Positions 36,553 through 47,007 of a DNA stretch of 56,312 nucleotides are shown here, piece by piece. The stretch spans positions 1 to 56,312 of the forward strand of contig RFVC01000013.1 in NCBI GenBank assembly GCA_009922595.1, in the 5' to 3' direction. Origin of the DNA: Gammaproteobacteria bacterium. GTDB taxonomy: Bacteria > Pseudomonadota > Gammaproteobacteria > Pseudomonadales > Pseudohongiellaceae. Position 1 is the first letter of the stretch, and each line of letters begins with the position of its first letter. A program made the translations under genes and the position numbers. The notes under the pieces were generated by a model, which worked only from the letters and a program-made list of their open reading frames with translations, did not search any database and was not told the DNA's origin.

Positions 36553-36878
36553 AACTCGGTAATTTCCAGTTCTTCACCTTCCAGCACCACCCTGGCCAGG
36601 GCATCACCTCGCATTAAAAGTTCGCCCCTGTGCCGGTCAGTACCGGATGCACAAAAATCAAAAATATATTTACGGCAAAAATATTTCTTGTTGTTAGCTA
36701 GAGTGGCGAAAATAAAGGACTGGAACACCAGTGTTTCATCAAGCAGCTGGATATTCCTTTTCTCACAATAACGGCGGACGGACTGTAGGGCGAAGGTATG
36801 GTTATCCCGCGATTTCCACCAGTAAATGATGCCCAGAACAATGATAAAGAAGACGATCAATTCATAGATTGAGTACAT
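36549..36878 (-). CDS. DUF3301 small membrane-anchored protein
   Basis: A 109-residue protein with an N-terminal membrane helix (about 5-23, ending IIYWWKSRD), a helix with ALQSVRRYCEKRNIQLLDETL and a beta-rich cytosolic end with RKYIFDFCASG and RHRGELLMRG. This order matches the gammaproteobacterial DUF3301 family as I recall it. The family has no assigned function. The open frame goes further upstream, but the ATG at 36878 gives the family N-terminus. It converges with nei, and its start is 113 nt from that of the divergent glycosyltransferase. Confidence 0.8.
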   Translation of the reverse strand: MYSIYELIVFFIIVLGIIYWWKSRDNHTFALQSVRRYCEKRNIQLLDETLVFQSFIFATLANNKKYFCRKYIFDFCASGTDRHRGELLMRGDALARVVLEGEELEITEF

Positions 36879-36991
36879 GGCAAAATTATACCGCCTGGAG
36901 ATTGTAGAATCCCCACATATCAGGGTTTTGCTGCCTTGACAGGGTGGTAGCATCACCGCATCATGCGCGCTGGATTTTGCCATGAAACATC

Positions 36992-39385
36992 ATGAAAATT
37001 CTCTATCTGACAGTAGAAGCGCCGCTTGATCCTGCAGCAGTTGCAACGGGTAACCAGGTGCGTGCGCAGGGTCTGACAGAAGCCCTTGAACAGGCCGGTC
37101 ACGCGGTAATAGGGGTCAGGCCGCATGATGCTGAAAGCACCGAGCCGCCCACTACCTCTGTCTACAGAACGAGGGACGAACTTGCAGCGTTGATCAATAA
37201 ACACGAGCCCGGAGCCATAGTGGTTGGCTACTGGTCCTTGCTGTCGCATCTTCCTTCAACTAGCGCGCCGGTAATCTTGGATTACACGGCACCACGAATC
37301 CTGGAGCTAATGTTTCAGGAGTCAAGAGAAATCGCTGAACGTACAGCTGAGCTTATTGCTGCGCTGAGAAGGGCAGACCATTTTCTGGTAGGAAACCAGC
37401 GCCAGGCTGACCTGCTGCTGAGTCAACTGCTACAGGCGGGATTTGACTGCAGAACCCATGTACCAATTTCCATCGTGCCCATTTCGGCAAGGCATCTTTC
37501 AGAACAGTCGAGTCGCAGCGCCACATCAGTGACGGTAGCCAATGCCGGAATGGACTGGCCCTGGCGTAATGCACAAGCCTACCGCCACATTATCGAATCC
37601 GTCGCGCAGAAAAACAGTGCCCTTTTTTTCAGGGAGTTCACAGGCAACTATCCTGGCAAGCTTCCTGATTCTGAAAATACCCTGCTAAGTTACGGTAATC
37701 TGAAAGGCGCTTTAAAAGAATGTGACATTGGACTTGAGCTTGGTGAGCAAAACACGGAAAGGGAGTTTAGTCATTCTTTTCGGTCTATTGAATATCTTGA
37801 ATGCGGCTTGCCGATCATCATCAACAGCTGGATACCCCTGGCATCCGACATTGCCAAATTCAATGCTGGTTGGGTCATTGATTCTCCGACAGAACTGGAA
37901 AAGGTCTTAAATGAAGTCCTGGCTGATCCATCTGCACTCGACGGCAAGAGGGAAGGAGTTACTAAACTGGTCAGTACAGCATTGAATTATCGGTGCACTA
38001 GCAAACCACTGCTTGAATATCTTGAAAATCCTCAGCGGCCAAACAGAATAGCAGTGCAAACGACTGGTGTAACCTCCAGCGAGGCGCCAGCCCTGAAAGA
38101 ATTCCAGGAACAGCCCTCATCGGCTAAGACCTCTACACTGAAGGTTTTCCTGGGTGCTGTGTTCAAAAGCCTGTTCTTTAAGCGCAGGCCTGAGTCCACA
38201 CCGGACATACTCATGGTTACCCGTTCAGATCTATTTCCTGCTGATCATGGGGCGGCGGTGAAAATCATCAGGACTGCCGAAGCGCTCTCACGCCAGGGTA
38301 GGGACGTCTGGCTTACGACCGACAACCGACGCGAGTACTACCAGTTCCTTGATGGCCAAATGATTACCCATCGTTTTCCGCTGCTGGTGCGTTTTTTCTG
38401 TCTGCCACGCGTGCTTGCCTTTGCAAGACTGCTGCTGAAAGGCTATCCCGTCAGCAACCATTTTCTTTACCTGCCCGTTACGGATACCAGTTATATCGTG
38501 CGCACTGTTTGGCTTGCCGGAAAAAAACCTGTAGGTGCCTACCAGGCTGAATTTCCAGCCTATGTCAGGCCCTGCCGTTTTGCCCGCTCATTGTTTGGCG
38601 GTAAGGTGCTGCTTGTTCAACACAACGTGGAGTATGAGCGCATCAAGAATCAGGTTCGTGATCTCACGGAGAAGAATTACAGCACCCTGAAAAACCTGGA
38701 GGTGGCCATGTGCCACCTGGCCGACAATATCGTAGCTGTTTCCGACAACGACAGAAATAAAATGATTGAAGACGGCATTCCTGCGGAAAAAATTCACACC
38801 ATTCCCCACGGTGTTGATCTACATGCTTTCCGTAGCACGGAGCCTCTGAATATCCATGCTCGTTACGGTTTGCCTGCCGGCGATAAGGTGCTGGTTTATC
38901 ACGGAACCTACAGCTACCCGCCCAACCTAGAATCCATGGAAGTCATTGCCAGGGAGATACTGCCGCGACTACAGGATCGGGGACTAAAAATTTCAGTGCT
39001 GGCCATTGGCAGTAAGCCGCCTGACTTTCCTCTTCATGCCAAGATTCATTTTGTCGGCAGTGTCGATAACCTCGCCGAGGTGATTCCGTCCGCGGACCTG
39101 GCGGTTGTCCCGCTCCAGGATGGCGGAGGTACCCGCATGAAGATTCTCGACTATTTTGCAGCAGGCGTTCCTGTTATTAGCACCGAGAAGGGGATAGAGG
39201 GTATTCCTGTAACTAACGGCAGGGAGGCAATAATCGAAGATGACATGAATTCCATTTGCGACGCCATTGAAAGCTTACTGCAGAATAATGAGAAGGCAGA
39301 GGAGATTAGACAGGCAGCGAATAATTTCGTGAATGAGCTTGGGTGGGACGCAGTCGTCAGGCGTTACTTGCCGTTGCTTCAGTAG
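36992..39385 (+). CDS. Tandem two-domain glycosyltransferase (GT4-like)
   Basis: A 797-residue protein with two glycosyltransferase halves. The first (1-350) starts with MKILYLTVEAPLDPAAVATG and contains FRSIEYLECGLPIIIN. A basic linker (about 365-405) follows. The second (406-797) starts again with ILMVTRSDLFPADHGAAVKI and has HGVDLHAF, VLVYHGTYSYPPNLE and GGTRMKILDYFAAGVPVIST, typical of GT-B retaining enzymes. No signal peptide, so it acts in the cytosol. The first half lacks a clear nucleotide-sugar motif and may be inactive or have a different donor. No polysaccharide gene cluster surrounds it. Confidence 0.8.
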   Translation: MKILYLTVEAPLDPAAVATGNQVRAQGLTEALEQAGHAVIGVRPHDAESTEPPTTSVYRTRDELAALINKHEPGAIVVGYWSLLSHLPSTSAPVILDYTAPRILELMFQESREIAERTAELIAALRRADHFLVGNQRQADLLLSQLLQAGFDCRTHVPISIVPISARHLSEQSSRSATSVTVANAGMDWPWRNAQAYRHIIESVAQKNSALFFREFTGNYPGKLPDSENTLLSYGNLKGALKECDIGLELGEQNTEREFSHSFRSIEYLECGLPIIINSWIPLASDIAKFNAGWVIDSPTELEKVLNEVLADPSALDGKREGVTKLVSTALNYRCTSKPLLEYLENPQRPNRIAVQTTGVTSSEAPALKEFQEQPSSAKTSTLKVFLGAVFKSLFFKRRPESTPDILMVTRSDLFPADHGAAVKIIRTAEALSRQGRDVWLTTDNRREYYQFLDGQMITHRFPLLVRFFCLPRVLAFARLLLKGYPVSNHFLYLPVTDTSYIVRTVWLAGKKPVGAYQAEFPAYVRPCRFARSLFGGKVLLVQHNVEYERIKNQVRDLTEKNYSTLKNLEVAMCHLADNIVAVSDNDRNKMIEDGIPAEKIHTIPHGVDLHAFRSTEPLNIHARYGLPAGDKVLVYHGTYSYPPNLESMEVIAREILPRLQDRGLKISVLAIGSKPPDFPLHAKIHFVGSVDNLAEVIPSADLAVVPLQDGGGTRMKILDYFAAGVPVISTEKGIEGIPVTNGREAIIEDDMNSICDAIESLLQNNEKAEEIRQAANNFVNELGWDAVVRRYLPLLQ

Positions 39386-39618
39386 AACTGCTAAGGATAT
39401 TCATGTTTTGAAGCCGTTCAGGTAAATACAGTATTGACTCGAGATCGTGGGGCTTTTTTTCAAGTAGGATGCTATCGGCATACTTGCCAGAATTTTGCTT
39501 TCCTCTACCGAGGAAAGATCATTACTAGCTAGTCTCGCTCGAGCTATCCAATAGCACCTTATGCACATCGATGATTCCCGTTGATGTTAGAAATGGCATT
39601 GCTATACTGACTTTTTAA

Positions 39619-40821
<1,203 letters not shown>

Positions 40822-40828
40822 GTAGGTA

Positions 40829-42373
40829 TCAGCTGATTGGTACAGCTTGCTTTACGAAGTAGCGCAGCGTTACGCGGTCAGCCACTGAATTTCCCTTGCT
40901 ATCCAGGCGCGGACGGAAAGGGGAATTTCTCAGGAAGCGTCGCAAACGGCTTTCTATGCCGAGAGTGATCTCGCCCTTTTTATCCAAGATTTCAAATCGT
41001 TTAGCCCTGCCGTATTTCGAAATAGTGAAGGCTATATCTATGTGGCCAATTAGGGGCAGGTCTGCGTCCTCGGCAATGCCAAACTTTTCCCGGCTGTTGG
41101 GTTTTGCAGTGAAGCGGGGTAGATGTATCGGCATGACCGGCCTGAAAAAGTTATCGAGTTCGGCCTGTTCAACATCAAATTCCTGCATCAGTTGCCAAGC
41201 TTCGGCGTATTTTCTTCTTGCACTGTAGCCTCGGTTAAACAGGACATTCCAGTCGCCGTACTCCATCAGCACATCGGCCAATTCAAAGGCTTCTGTATCA
41301 GGGCTATTCCCGATGTAAATCATCAGGCGCTCAAAGACATTCTTGCCTTCCTTGTAGCCTAGTGTATATCGGCGGACAGTGGATTGGCCAATCAGTGAGC
41401 CCGTTGTCTTGCGAGTTTCACTAAGGTAATAGTTTGGATCCTCCAGGATTGATGACCTGAATGTCTGCAGGAATAGCGTTTCCAGAAATTTAAATTCAAG
41501 ATCCCATAACAATGGATCGAAGAATTCGCGGTTATCGATCATGGTGGCGATTGCCTGGTAATAATTTTGCTGTGCGACGTAAAGGCTACTGAACGCTATC
41601 GCTTTCGGATGACTGCGACGGGACCGTTCGAACATATTGCCACCGAATCCAATATTGCTGCTGCCGAACGAAATTATCGGCTGCACGGGCGCAGACAAAA
41701 TCCTGTTGTAGCTGGCCATATTGCTCTCTGCCATCGAGACCAGCCCAGGCAAAGCCCCCATGCTGCTGACACCAAACACCTGTTCCCGGTTAAACAGCAG
41801 GTAGGCCTGTTTCTGGTTGGCAGTAGCATAATCTTCAAGAGCCAGGTGACTCTCTATGGATTTTTCAATACTGATAAACTGATCGGGGTTGCTGAGCCCT
41901 TCGTTAATACGGCTGACAAACTCCGCCCGTCCAAAAATTTCAATGGCCTCTTCGTGTTCGCCAATCAACTGGTACTGGCTACCCAGGTCAATCAATGTTT
42001 GGAAAAGTTCAGGGGAGAAGGGCCCATTTTCAACTATCAAGGCATCTAACTGGGACTGGTAACTGAGAATATTGTCACGTATTTGTTCTCTGCTGGTTTT
42101 TTCACTACCTTGAGTTGAGGCAATAAGCGCTGCTGCATTTCCTAGGTCGCTTAAGAAGAGATAATCATTATCGCTTAACTTAATTTCATCCCCGGAAGCG
42201 GTTATAGGAACAGCTTCAAATATCAGGTTGTCGAGTTGACTGGCATTCTGGGCAAGGATGACAGGAGAGCTGAATAAGCAGCATAGCAATATTGCAATGA
42301 TGCTAGCTCCAGGAAAGTGCTCGGCGCTTAAACAGCAGGTAAGATGTTTAGTGTTGTTGGTGAGTTGAGTCAT
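40829..42373 (-). CDS. Exported protein with TPR-like helices and a TonB-C-like end
   Basis: A 514-residue protein with an N-terminal hydrophobic segment (about 24-41) that reads as a signal or anchor. The middle (about 60-400) is helical, with a tetratricopeptide-like region around YQLIGEHEEAIEIFGRAEFV. The C-terminus (about 415-510) with HIDIAFTISKYGRAKRFEIL and RFLRNSPFRPRLD resembles the energy-transducer TonB C-terminal type domain. It ends 7 nt from the pobA stop, facing it. Possibly an envelope scaffold or transport accessory; the role is unknown. Confidence 0.6.
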   Translation of the reverse strand: MTQLTNNTKHLTCCLSAEHFPGASIIAILLCCLFSSPVILAQNASQLDNLIFEAVPITASGDEIKLSDNDYLFLSDLGNAAALIASTQGSEKTSREQIRDNILSYQSQLDALIVENGPFSPELFQTLIDLGSQYQLIGEHEEAIEIFGRAEFVSRINEGLSNPDQFISIEKSIESHLALEDYATANQKQAYLLFNREQVFGVSSMGALPGLVSMAESNMASYNRILSAPVQPIISFGSSNIGFGGNMFERSRRSHPKAIAFSSLYVAQQNYYQAIATMIDNREFFDPLLWDLEFKFLETLFLQTFRSSILEDPNYYLSETRKTTGSLIGQSTVRRYTLGYKEGKNVFERLMIYIGNSPDTEAFELADVLMEYGDWNVLFNRGYSARRKYAEAWQLMQEFDVEQAELDNFFRPVMPIHLPRFTAKPNSREKFGIAEDADLPLIGHIDIAFTISKYGRAKRFEILDKKGEITLGIESRLRRFLRNSPFRPRLDSKGNSVADRVTLRYFVKQAVPIS

Positions 42374-42550
42374 CTTTGCAGAGTTTATTTCGGTTACTGG
42401 TTGAAATATCCGGCATTAGTGGAAAATACCAGCCCTGGTGAAATTCCATTCAAGAATAAAATACGAATTTTACGCGTTCAACCTTAGAGGGGGTTGTAAC
42501 AGCTAATCTCTATGGGCTGCACAGCTAAGAAAAGCTGATACTGCGATAGT

Positions 42551-43657
42551 TCAGTGTGACTGCCTACGATGCTCCATCAGCAGGTCTGCACCAAAGTCGC
42601 CTTCTTTGCTACGCCACACAGTATGTACGTGGTTGCCATTACCCTGGACTAGATCATACTCAAAAAAGAAATCAGGCCCGTCGAGGCGCCAGTAATGGGC
42701 CTGACCGGCTTCAGGACTGCCCATCCAAGTAAAAGATAGAGCGTTTACATCCACCTGGGCTAGGTAAGCCCTGGAAATCTCGGGTCGGTAAACCGTAATG
42801 ACTTCATCGAGTATTTTTTGCGCTAGTATTTTTTGCTGAGGGGTAAGAGACGCTATGGCAATACCGGTATCCAGTGACTTCCAGTTGTTCCAGTTTTCCC
42901 TTGGCTTGTTTAGAGTTCCTGATTCTATATCGAAAGGCGGATTACCCTCGGCAACAGCGATGATTTTCTGTTCTTCAGTTAACGCATGAAGAAGCGCATA
43001 TCCTGCACTATGGACATAGTCCTGGCTGCGGAAGCCGGCCATTGTCCCGGTTCGAATCTGGGCGGGTGAGGCTCCAAAGAAAGTTGGTGTTACACTGATT
43101 TCCCCACTGGCGACAGCAAAATTGAGAGAAAGATGGTGGCCTTCGAAACGCCATGCCCACTTACCATCCATCGATGGAGTGCCAAATATCGCTAGGGTGT
43201 AATTTTCGGGGCCTCGCGGAAAGCCAATCACCTCGTTGTCAGAAAGGATTTTTTCAAGCTGCATCACCTGGATAGTAGTCAGGTAACCCTTGGCGCTTAA
43301 TGCCGTGTTGAGTAACCGGTGCGTAAGAATTTTCTGTTGGGCTGACATGTACTCCAGTGGCAGCCCCTTGCGCAGGTAAGGCCAGTACACATAGTTGGTT
43401 CTGGCCTTGTCATCCAACGCCAGGTGAAGCAGTTCCTGCCGGTTGTAACCCACGGCTTCCTCTATTCCGCCTGGCCCCTCGGAGACGGTTTCAAGAATGG
43501 CCAGTGCCGCAGAGGTCATTTCCTCAGTGACAGTAATAAGATCTCTTTCATTTTCAGAATCGAAAGCATGATCAGCAAACACAGCCCTAAGTGAAAAAAA
43601 GAAAGTAGTGATTAGTAGTAGAAAGAGTTTGCGCTGCACCCTGGCGGTTATATTCAT
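42551..43657 (-). CDS. DUF3500 exported protein
   Basis: A 368-residue protein with a signal peptide (about 1-28 from the ATG at 43657, ending near VFADH). Seen: repeated Trp/Tyr/His-rich beta segments such as WRFEGHHLSLNF and HYWRLDGPDFFFEYD, and the phrase HVHTVWR, all typical of the DUF3500 family. Known examples are exported and uncharacterised. It follows the esterase gene with a 16-nt gap, so the two are probably transcribed together. The frame opens further upstream, but starting there would run into the esterase gene. Confidence 0.78.
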   Translation of the reverse strand: MNITARVQRKLFLLLITTFFFSLRAVFADHAFDSENERDLITVTEEMTSAALAILETVSEGPGGIEEAVGYNRQELLHLALDDKARTNYVYWPYLRKGLPLEYMSAQQKILTHRLLNTALSAKGYLTTIQVMQLEKILSDNEVIGFPRGPENYTLAIFGTPSMDGKWAWRFEGHHLSLNFAVASGEISVTPTFFGASPAQIRTGTMAGFRSQDYVHSAGYALLHALTEEQKIIAVAEGNPPFDIESGTLNKPRENWNNWKSLDTGIAIASLTPQQKILAQKILDEVITVYRPEISRAYLAQVDVNALSFTWMGSPEAGQAHYWRLDGPDFFFEYDLVQGNGNHVHTVWRSKEGDFGADLLMEHRRQSH

Positions 43658-43673
43658 TCGGCAATGGGCCTCG

Positions 43674-44711
43674 TTACTTAATCGAGCGGGCAATATCGAT
43701 AAATATCTGTGCCAGCTCGCCATTATTTTTCTCGGCCATCATAAAATGACCATTGCCTGTAAAACCAATATCAGGCAGGTAGGTGTATGTCACTTCCACA
43801 CCTGCTTGTGTAAAGACTTTTACCGCGCAGGGAAGTCCGGCAATAAGTCCCAGCTCTGAGCCGACAAGGTGGACCGGGATGGACGAATAATTTGCTAGTT
43901 GGCTCGCCGCGTTTTCAGGCTGCATTTCGCAGCCCTCAGCATCTTCGACAGGCGTAAAATCTTCCGCTAGCTCCGGTTCGAAGGTAAGTCCGTGGCGAAT
44001 TTCATGCACCATGTTGCTGGCGCCTGGCTCAAAGGCAATGATGCCCGCTACCCTCTCACTATTCATGTCAGCAGCTAGCCAGCCGCTGGCACCACCGGCG
44101 GAGTGTGTTAGTAGGATAGCCGGGCCGATCTCTTCTAGTAGTTCGCTAATCGCAGATGCAGCAATGGCATCACCGGCATAGGGACCGGGAGGTGAGCTGG
44201 AAAGCCACATCAGGATACTGGGGTCAGTAGGATCCTGTGAATCACCCGGCCAGTGATTGGAACGGGCCAAGAAGTTAATAATGCTAGAGTTCGCGCTCTC
44301 TGAAAGCTCACCATACCTGACATTGGTAGGAGAGCGACCATAACCCGGGCGATCCACCCAGTAAACGTCAAAGCCTGCTGCCAGGAAATAATCTCTCCAG
44401 CCGTCCCGGCCGTCCGGTGTGCTGAACCAGTCGGTGGACTGCCCGCCACCGCCATGTATCAGTACCAGGGGATACGGATGCTGTTTCTCTGCGGGCAGCT
44501 GATAGCCAACAAACATCTGGTTATAGACCTGCACCGATCCGTTATCCGCCGCATCTGAGCTTATCCCACCGACATAGAAATGGCCCTGGTCCCTGAGCGA
44601 AATAATGCCTGCCTCGCCACCAGCGAGCGCCACCGAACACCAACCAGCTAACAGCGTTAACGATGTGAATAGACAGCTCCTGATATGGGGTAATTTTATG
44701 CTGTAGAACAT
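43674..44711 (-). CDS. Exported alpha/beta-hydrolase, esterase-713-like
   Basis: A 345-residue protein with a signal peptide (about 1-30). Seen: LIHGGGGQSTDW, the phrase FSTPDGRDGWRDYFL, VDRPGYGRS, nucleophile Ser-204 in THSAGG, Glu-228 in FEPGAS and His-321 in GNGHFMM. A Ser-Glu-His triad with these spacings is a feature of the Alcaligenes esterase 713 group. It probably cleaves aryl or aliphatic esters in the periplasm. DUF3500 follows it directly. The divergent gene at 44934 shares its 222-nt upstream region. Confidence 0.8.
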   Translation of the reverse strand: MFYSIKLPHIRSCLFTSLTLLAGWCSVALAGGEAGIISLRDQGHFYVGGISSDAADNGSVQVYNQMFVGYQLPAEKQHPYPLVLIHGGGGQSTDWFSTPDGRDGWRDYFLAAGFDVYWVDRPGYGRSPTNVRYGELSESANSSIINFLARSNHWPGDSQDPTDPSILMWLSSSPPGPYAGDAIAASAISELLEEIGPAILLTHSAGGASGWLAADMNSERVAGIIAFEPGASNMVHEIRHGLTFEPELAEDFTPVEDAEGCEMQPENAASQLANYSSIPVHLVGSELGLIAGLPCAVKVFTQAGVEVTYTYLPDIGFTGNGHFMMAEKNNGELAQIFIDIARSIK

Positions 44712-44933
44712 ATCCTGCTCCGGTAAAAAGAGGGAGATAAAGTTTACTATGAAGGGTTGAAAAAATTACAGTTTGAAAAGGGCAGGAAATATGGTTTTAA
44801 ACACGCAAAGGTGACGTGGACATTAGACTAGCCGCTGTCTATGATCCTATATTGTCGGTATAGGGCGAAGAAAATAAGCTGGTAATATCGTGCGTTACTA
44901 CGCGCTGCTGTAATTGAATTAAAGGGGGGATTC

Positions 44934-45860
44934 ATGAAACTAATAAGACTAATAACAATATTTGCTTTCACTAGCGTGTTGTCTGCTCAGGCCTCGGCGC
45001 AGATAGGTTGCGATAGGGGTTGCCTTGAGGGACATATCAGCACCTACATTGATGCGCTAATTTTGAATAATCCGACAGCGGTGCCGCTTGCAAGCAATGC
45101 CAAAATTTCCGACAACAACAGGCTGGTTAGATTAGATGAGGCTTTCTGGGATGAGGCCGAGGAAACGGTATACCGATGGGACATAGCAAACCCAAGACTA
45201 GGGGATGCTGCGACTGAAGCGGTAATACGCAACAGCAATGGCAGCTTCACGGTGATCGCCATTCGCTTGAAGGTAATCAACAATGCCATCACCGAAGTGG
45301 AGGTGGTGCGCGCTGATGAAGGTGATGCTGACAGGCTTTGGGGGCCGGAACGTCTTGTTGATTATCCCTTGTCACGCAACCTGACTAACTCCATTCGAAT
45401 CGCAGATCGTGATTCCTATTATCGCCTCATTGCGGCGGCAGAGAGTTACTGGCGCGCATTCCAGACCAACGGTACCGAGGAATACCATCCCGCAGACCTG
45501 CTTTACGACACGCTTCGCTTTGAGAACGGTCTTCAAACAACAGGCCTGTTTCCGGATGGGGGTTTTCGCTCTGCGCCTGACGGGTTCGATACGGGTCGCT
45601 TTATAGGTCGCAACCTTTGGGACCGACGTTATCCGGTTGTCGATGAAGAGCGAGGAATTGTGCTTTCCATGGTAAGGTTTGGACTCAAAAACGGCATGGA
45701 AAGCCAGAGTGTGGCCACTTCCAACGATAGACTGGTTGCTGAATTTTTCCAGGTCAAGAATGGCATGATCCAGGAAGTACACGCCGTGCTCTATAACCTG
45801 CCGGATGACGTTCCTGGCGTCTGGGAAGCCGACTACGGCCCAGGCGTTGGTGGCTGGTAA
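44934..45860 (+). CDS. Exported protein of unknown function
   Basis: A 308-residue protein with a signal peptide (about 1-22, ending ASAQ) and a strong ribosome site (AAAGGGGGG before the ATG). Two weakly similar alpha+beta halves are visible: one near CLEGHISTYIDALILNN with TAVPLASNAK, and a second around LIAAAESYWRAFQTN with YHPADLLYDTLRFENG. This layout resembles the NTF2/SnoaL-like DUF8021 domains seen in other exported bacterial proteins. No catalytic residues can be named. The next gene begins 24 nt after its stop. Confidence 0.7.
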   Translation: MKLIRLITIFAFTSVLSAQASAQIGCDRGCLEGHISTYIDALILNNPTAVPLASNAKISDNNRLVRLDEAFWDEAEETVYRWDIANPRLGDAATEAVIRNSNGSFTVIAIRLKVINNAITEVEVVRADEGDADRLWGPERLVDYPLSRNLTNSIRIADRDSYYRLIAAAESYWRAFQTNGTEEYHPADLLYDTLRFENGLQTTGLFPDGGFRSAPDGFDTGRFIGRNLWDRRYPVVDEERGIVLSMVRFGLKNGMESQSVATSNDRLVAEFFQVKNGMIQEVHAVLYNLPDDVPGVWEADYGPGVGGW

Positions 45861-45884
45861 GGATTTCTGATCTAAGGAGAAACC

Positions 45885-46514
45885 ATGGCAGGTTCCGCTA
45901 ACTGGATAGCATGGTTCCTTGCAGCTTATTTTACTTTTGTTGCTGGCTTCTACGCGTGCCGTCTTCTCTTTGATAAATCCAGGAATCGGCTTTTGCACCA
46001 CGGTGACGTTGGCAGTAGGCACTGGTGGGGCCACCTCAGTTTCAGAATATTCCGCATATTGATCTGGGGTATTTGCGTTACCAGGGCTTTTCGACCCGCT
46101 ATAGATACTTATATCGTTGTGTTTTCGGGATTAATTGCACCCTGGTTACAGGTGACAGGTGCTGTGTTGCTTGTCCTGGGCTTTTTGACGGCAGTTGTTG
46201 GTCACAATAACCTCGGTGAGGCCTGGCGATCGGGAATTGATCCGCGGGGGCCGGCGAAGCTGGTAACCAACAGGTTGTATGCCTGGTCCAGAAACCCAAT
46301 GTACCTGGGTGTCTTAACGGCTCAAATCGGTTTTTTCCTGGCCCTTCCGAGTCTATTTACCCTGGTTTGCCTGGTGGCTGGATTAATGTCCGTTTTCAGC
46401 CAGGTAAGACTGGAGGAAACGCATTTAAAAGGCAAATTTCCCTCAGATTACGCAAATTACAGCGCCAATGTCTCCCGCTGGCTCCAGATAAAAGCTTGCA
46501 AATCAGTCACTTAA
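45885..46514 (+). CDS. Isoprenylcysteine carboxyl methyltransferase-like membrane protein
   Basis: A 209-residue membrane protein with about five helices. Seen: LVTNRLYAWSRNPMYLGVL and, near the end, RLEETHLKGKFPSDYANYSANVSRW in the order (RNPMYLG ... E..L ... Y..Y ... RW) typical of ICMT/PEMT-family methyltransferases that use SAM within the membrane. The substrate of bacterial members is mostly unknown. It has a good AAGGAG ribosome site and follows the exported protein at 44934 in one unit. A palindrome behind it may end the transcript. Confidence 0.8.
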   Translation: MAGSANWIAWFLAAYFTFVAGFYACRLLFDKSRNRLLHHGDVGSRHWWGHLSFRIFRILIWGICVTRAFRPAIDTYIVVFSGLIAPWLQVTGAVLLVLGFLTAVVGHNNLGEAWRSGIDPRGPAKLVTNRLYAWSRNPMYLGVLTAQIGFFLALPSLFTLVCLVAGLMSVFSQVRLEETHLKGKFPSDYANYSANVSRWLQIKACKSVT

Positions 46515-46525
46515 AATTATTTTCC

Positions 46526-46550
46526 TAAACCTTAAACTATTTAAGGTTTA
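46526..46550. repeat. AT-rich perfect palindrome after the methyltransferase gene
   Basis: TAAACCTTAAA-CTA-TTTAAGGTTTA: 11-bp arms and a 3-nt centre, 12 nt after the stop. It lacks a T-run; it could be a processing hairpin, weak terminator or protein site. Confidence 0.55.
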
Positions 46551-46698
46551 TCTGATCTACCCCCTAAAGCGGTCCGTACCTGATCACAGCTGATGTTTAT
46601 AAACTGGTTCTATTACCCGCTGAGATGAATGTTTACCTAACATTCCGCGTGAACCGGGTTTTAAAAAATAAATAAGACCGGTAAGAGGGGGGAGTGTT

Positions 46699-46953
46699 AT
46701 GTCACCGATTTCACTGAATGCCATTAATCTGCTTGATGAAGCTATCCTGGACTTAGATGCACGCATCATCATAAAAGCTGGCCCCAAACTGTGGAGTGCA
46801 TTGAAACAAACGGGGCGCGCTTATCCTTGCAATGAACGTATTGCGATTTTAAATCTAGACGAAAAATTCAACGTCATCCTTGATGGTTTCCAGGATGCTT
46901 GGGGCTTCAGTGTGCATCAGATAGGAGAAAATCTCTTCAACTCTAAGTCTTGA
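46699..46953 (+). CDS. Small protein of unknown function
   Basis: An 84-residue protein that I do not recognise. It has an excellent ribosome site (AGAGGGGGGAG before the ATG), which supports translation. It is soluble, without signal peptide; the N-terminal half is helical with acidic and hydrophobic residues (INLLDEAILDLDARIII) and the second half has WSALKQTG and a closing WGFSVHQI. It stands alone between a palindrome and the DUF6152 gene. Confidence 0.6.
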   Translation: MSPISLNAINLLDEAILDLDARIIIKAGPKLWSALKQTGRAYPCNERIAILNLDEKFNVILDGFQDAWGFSVHQIGENLFNSKS

Positions 46954-47007
46954 GTAATTCCCTGCGGTTTCGTATAAATTGCCACTTATTTCAACAAGGC
47001 TATTTGA

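Noticed and set aside
41567-42049. A plus-strand ORF of 160 codons across the TPR/TonB-C-like gene
   Set aside because: It is antisense and without motif; the minus-strand frame has a signal segment, helical repeats and a conserved-looking end.
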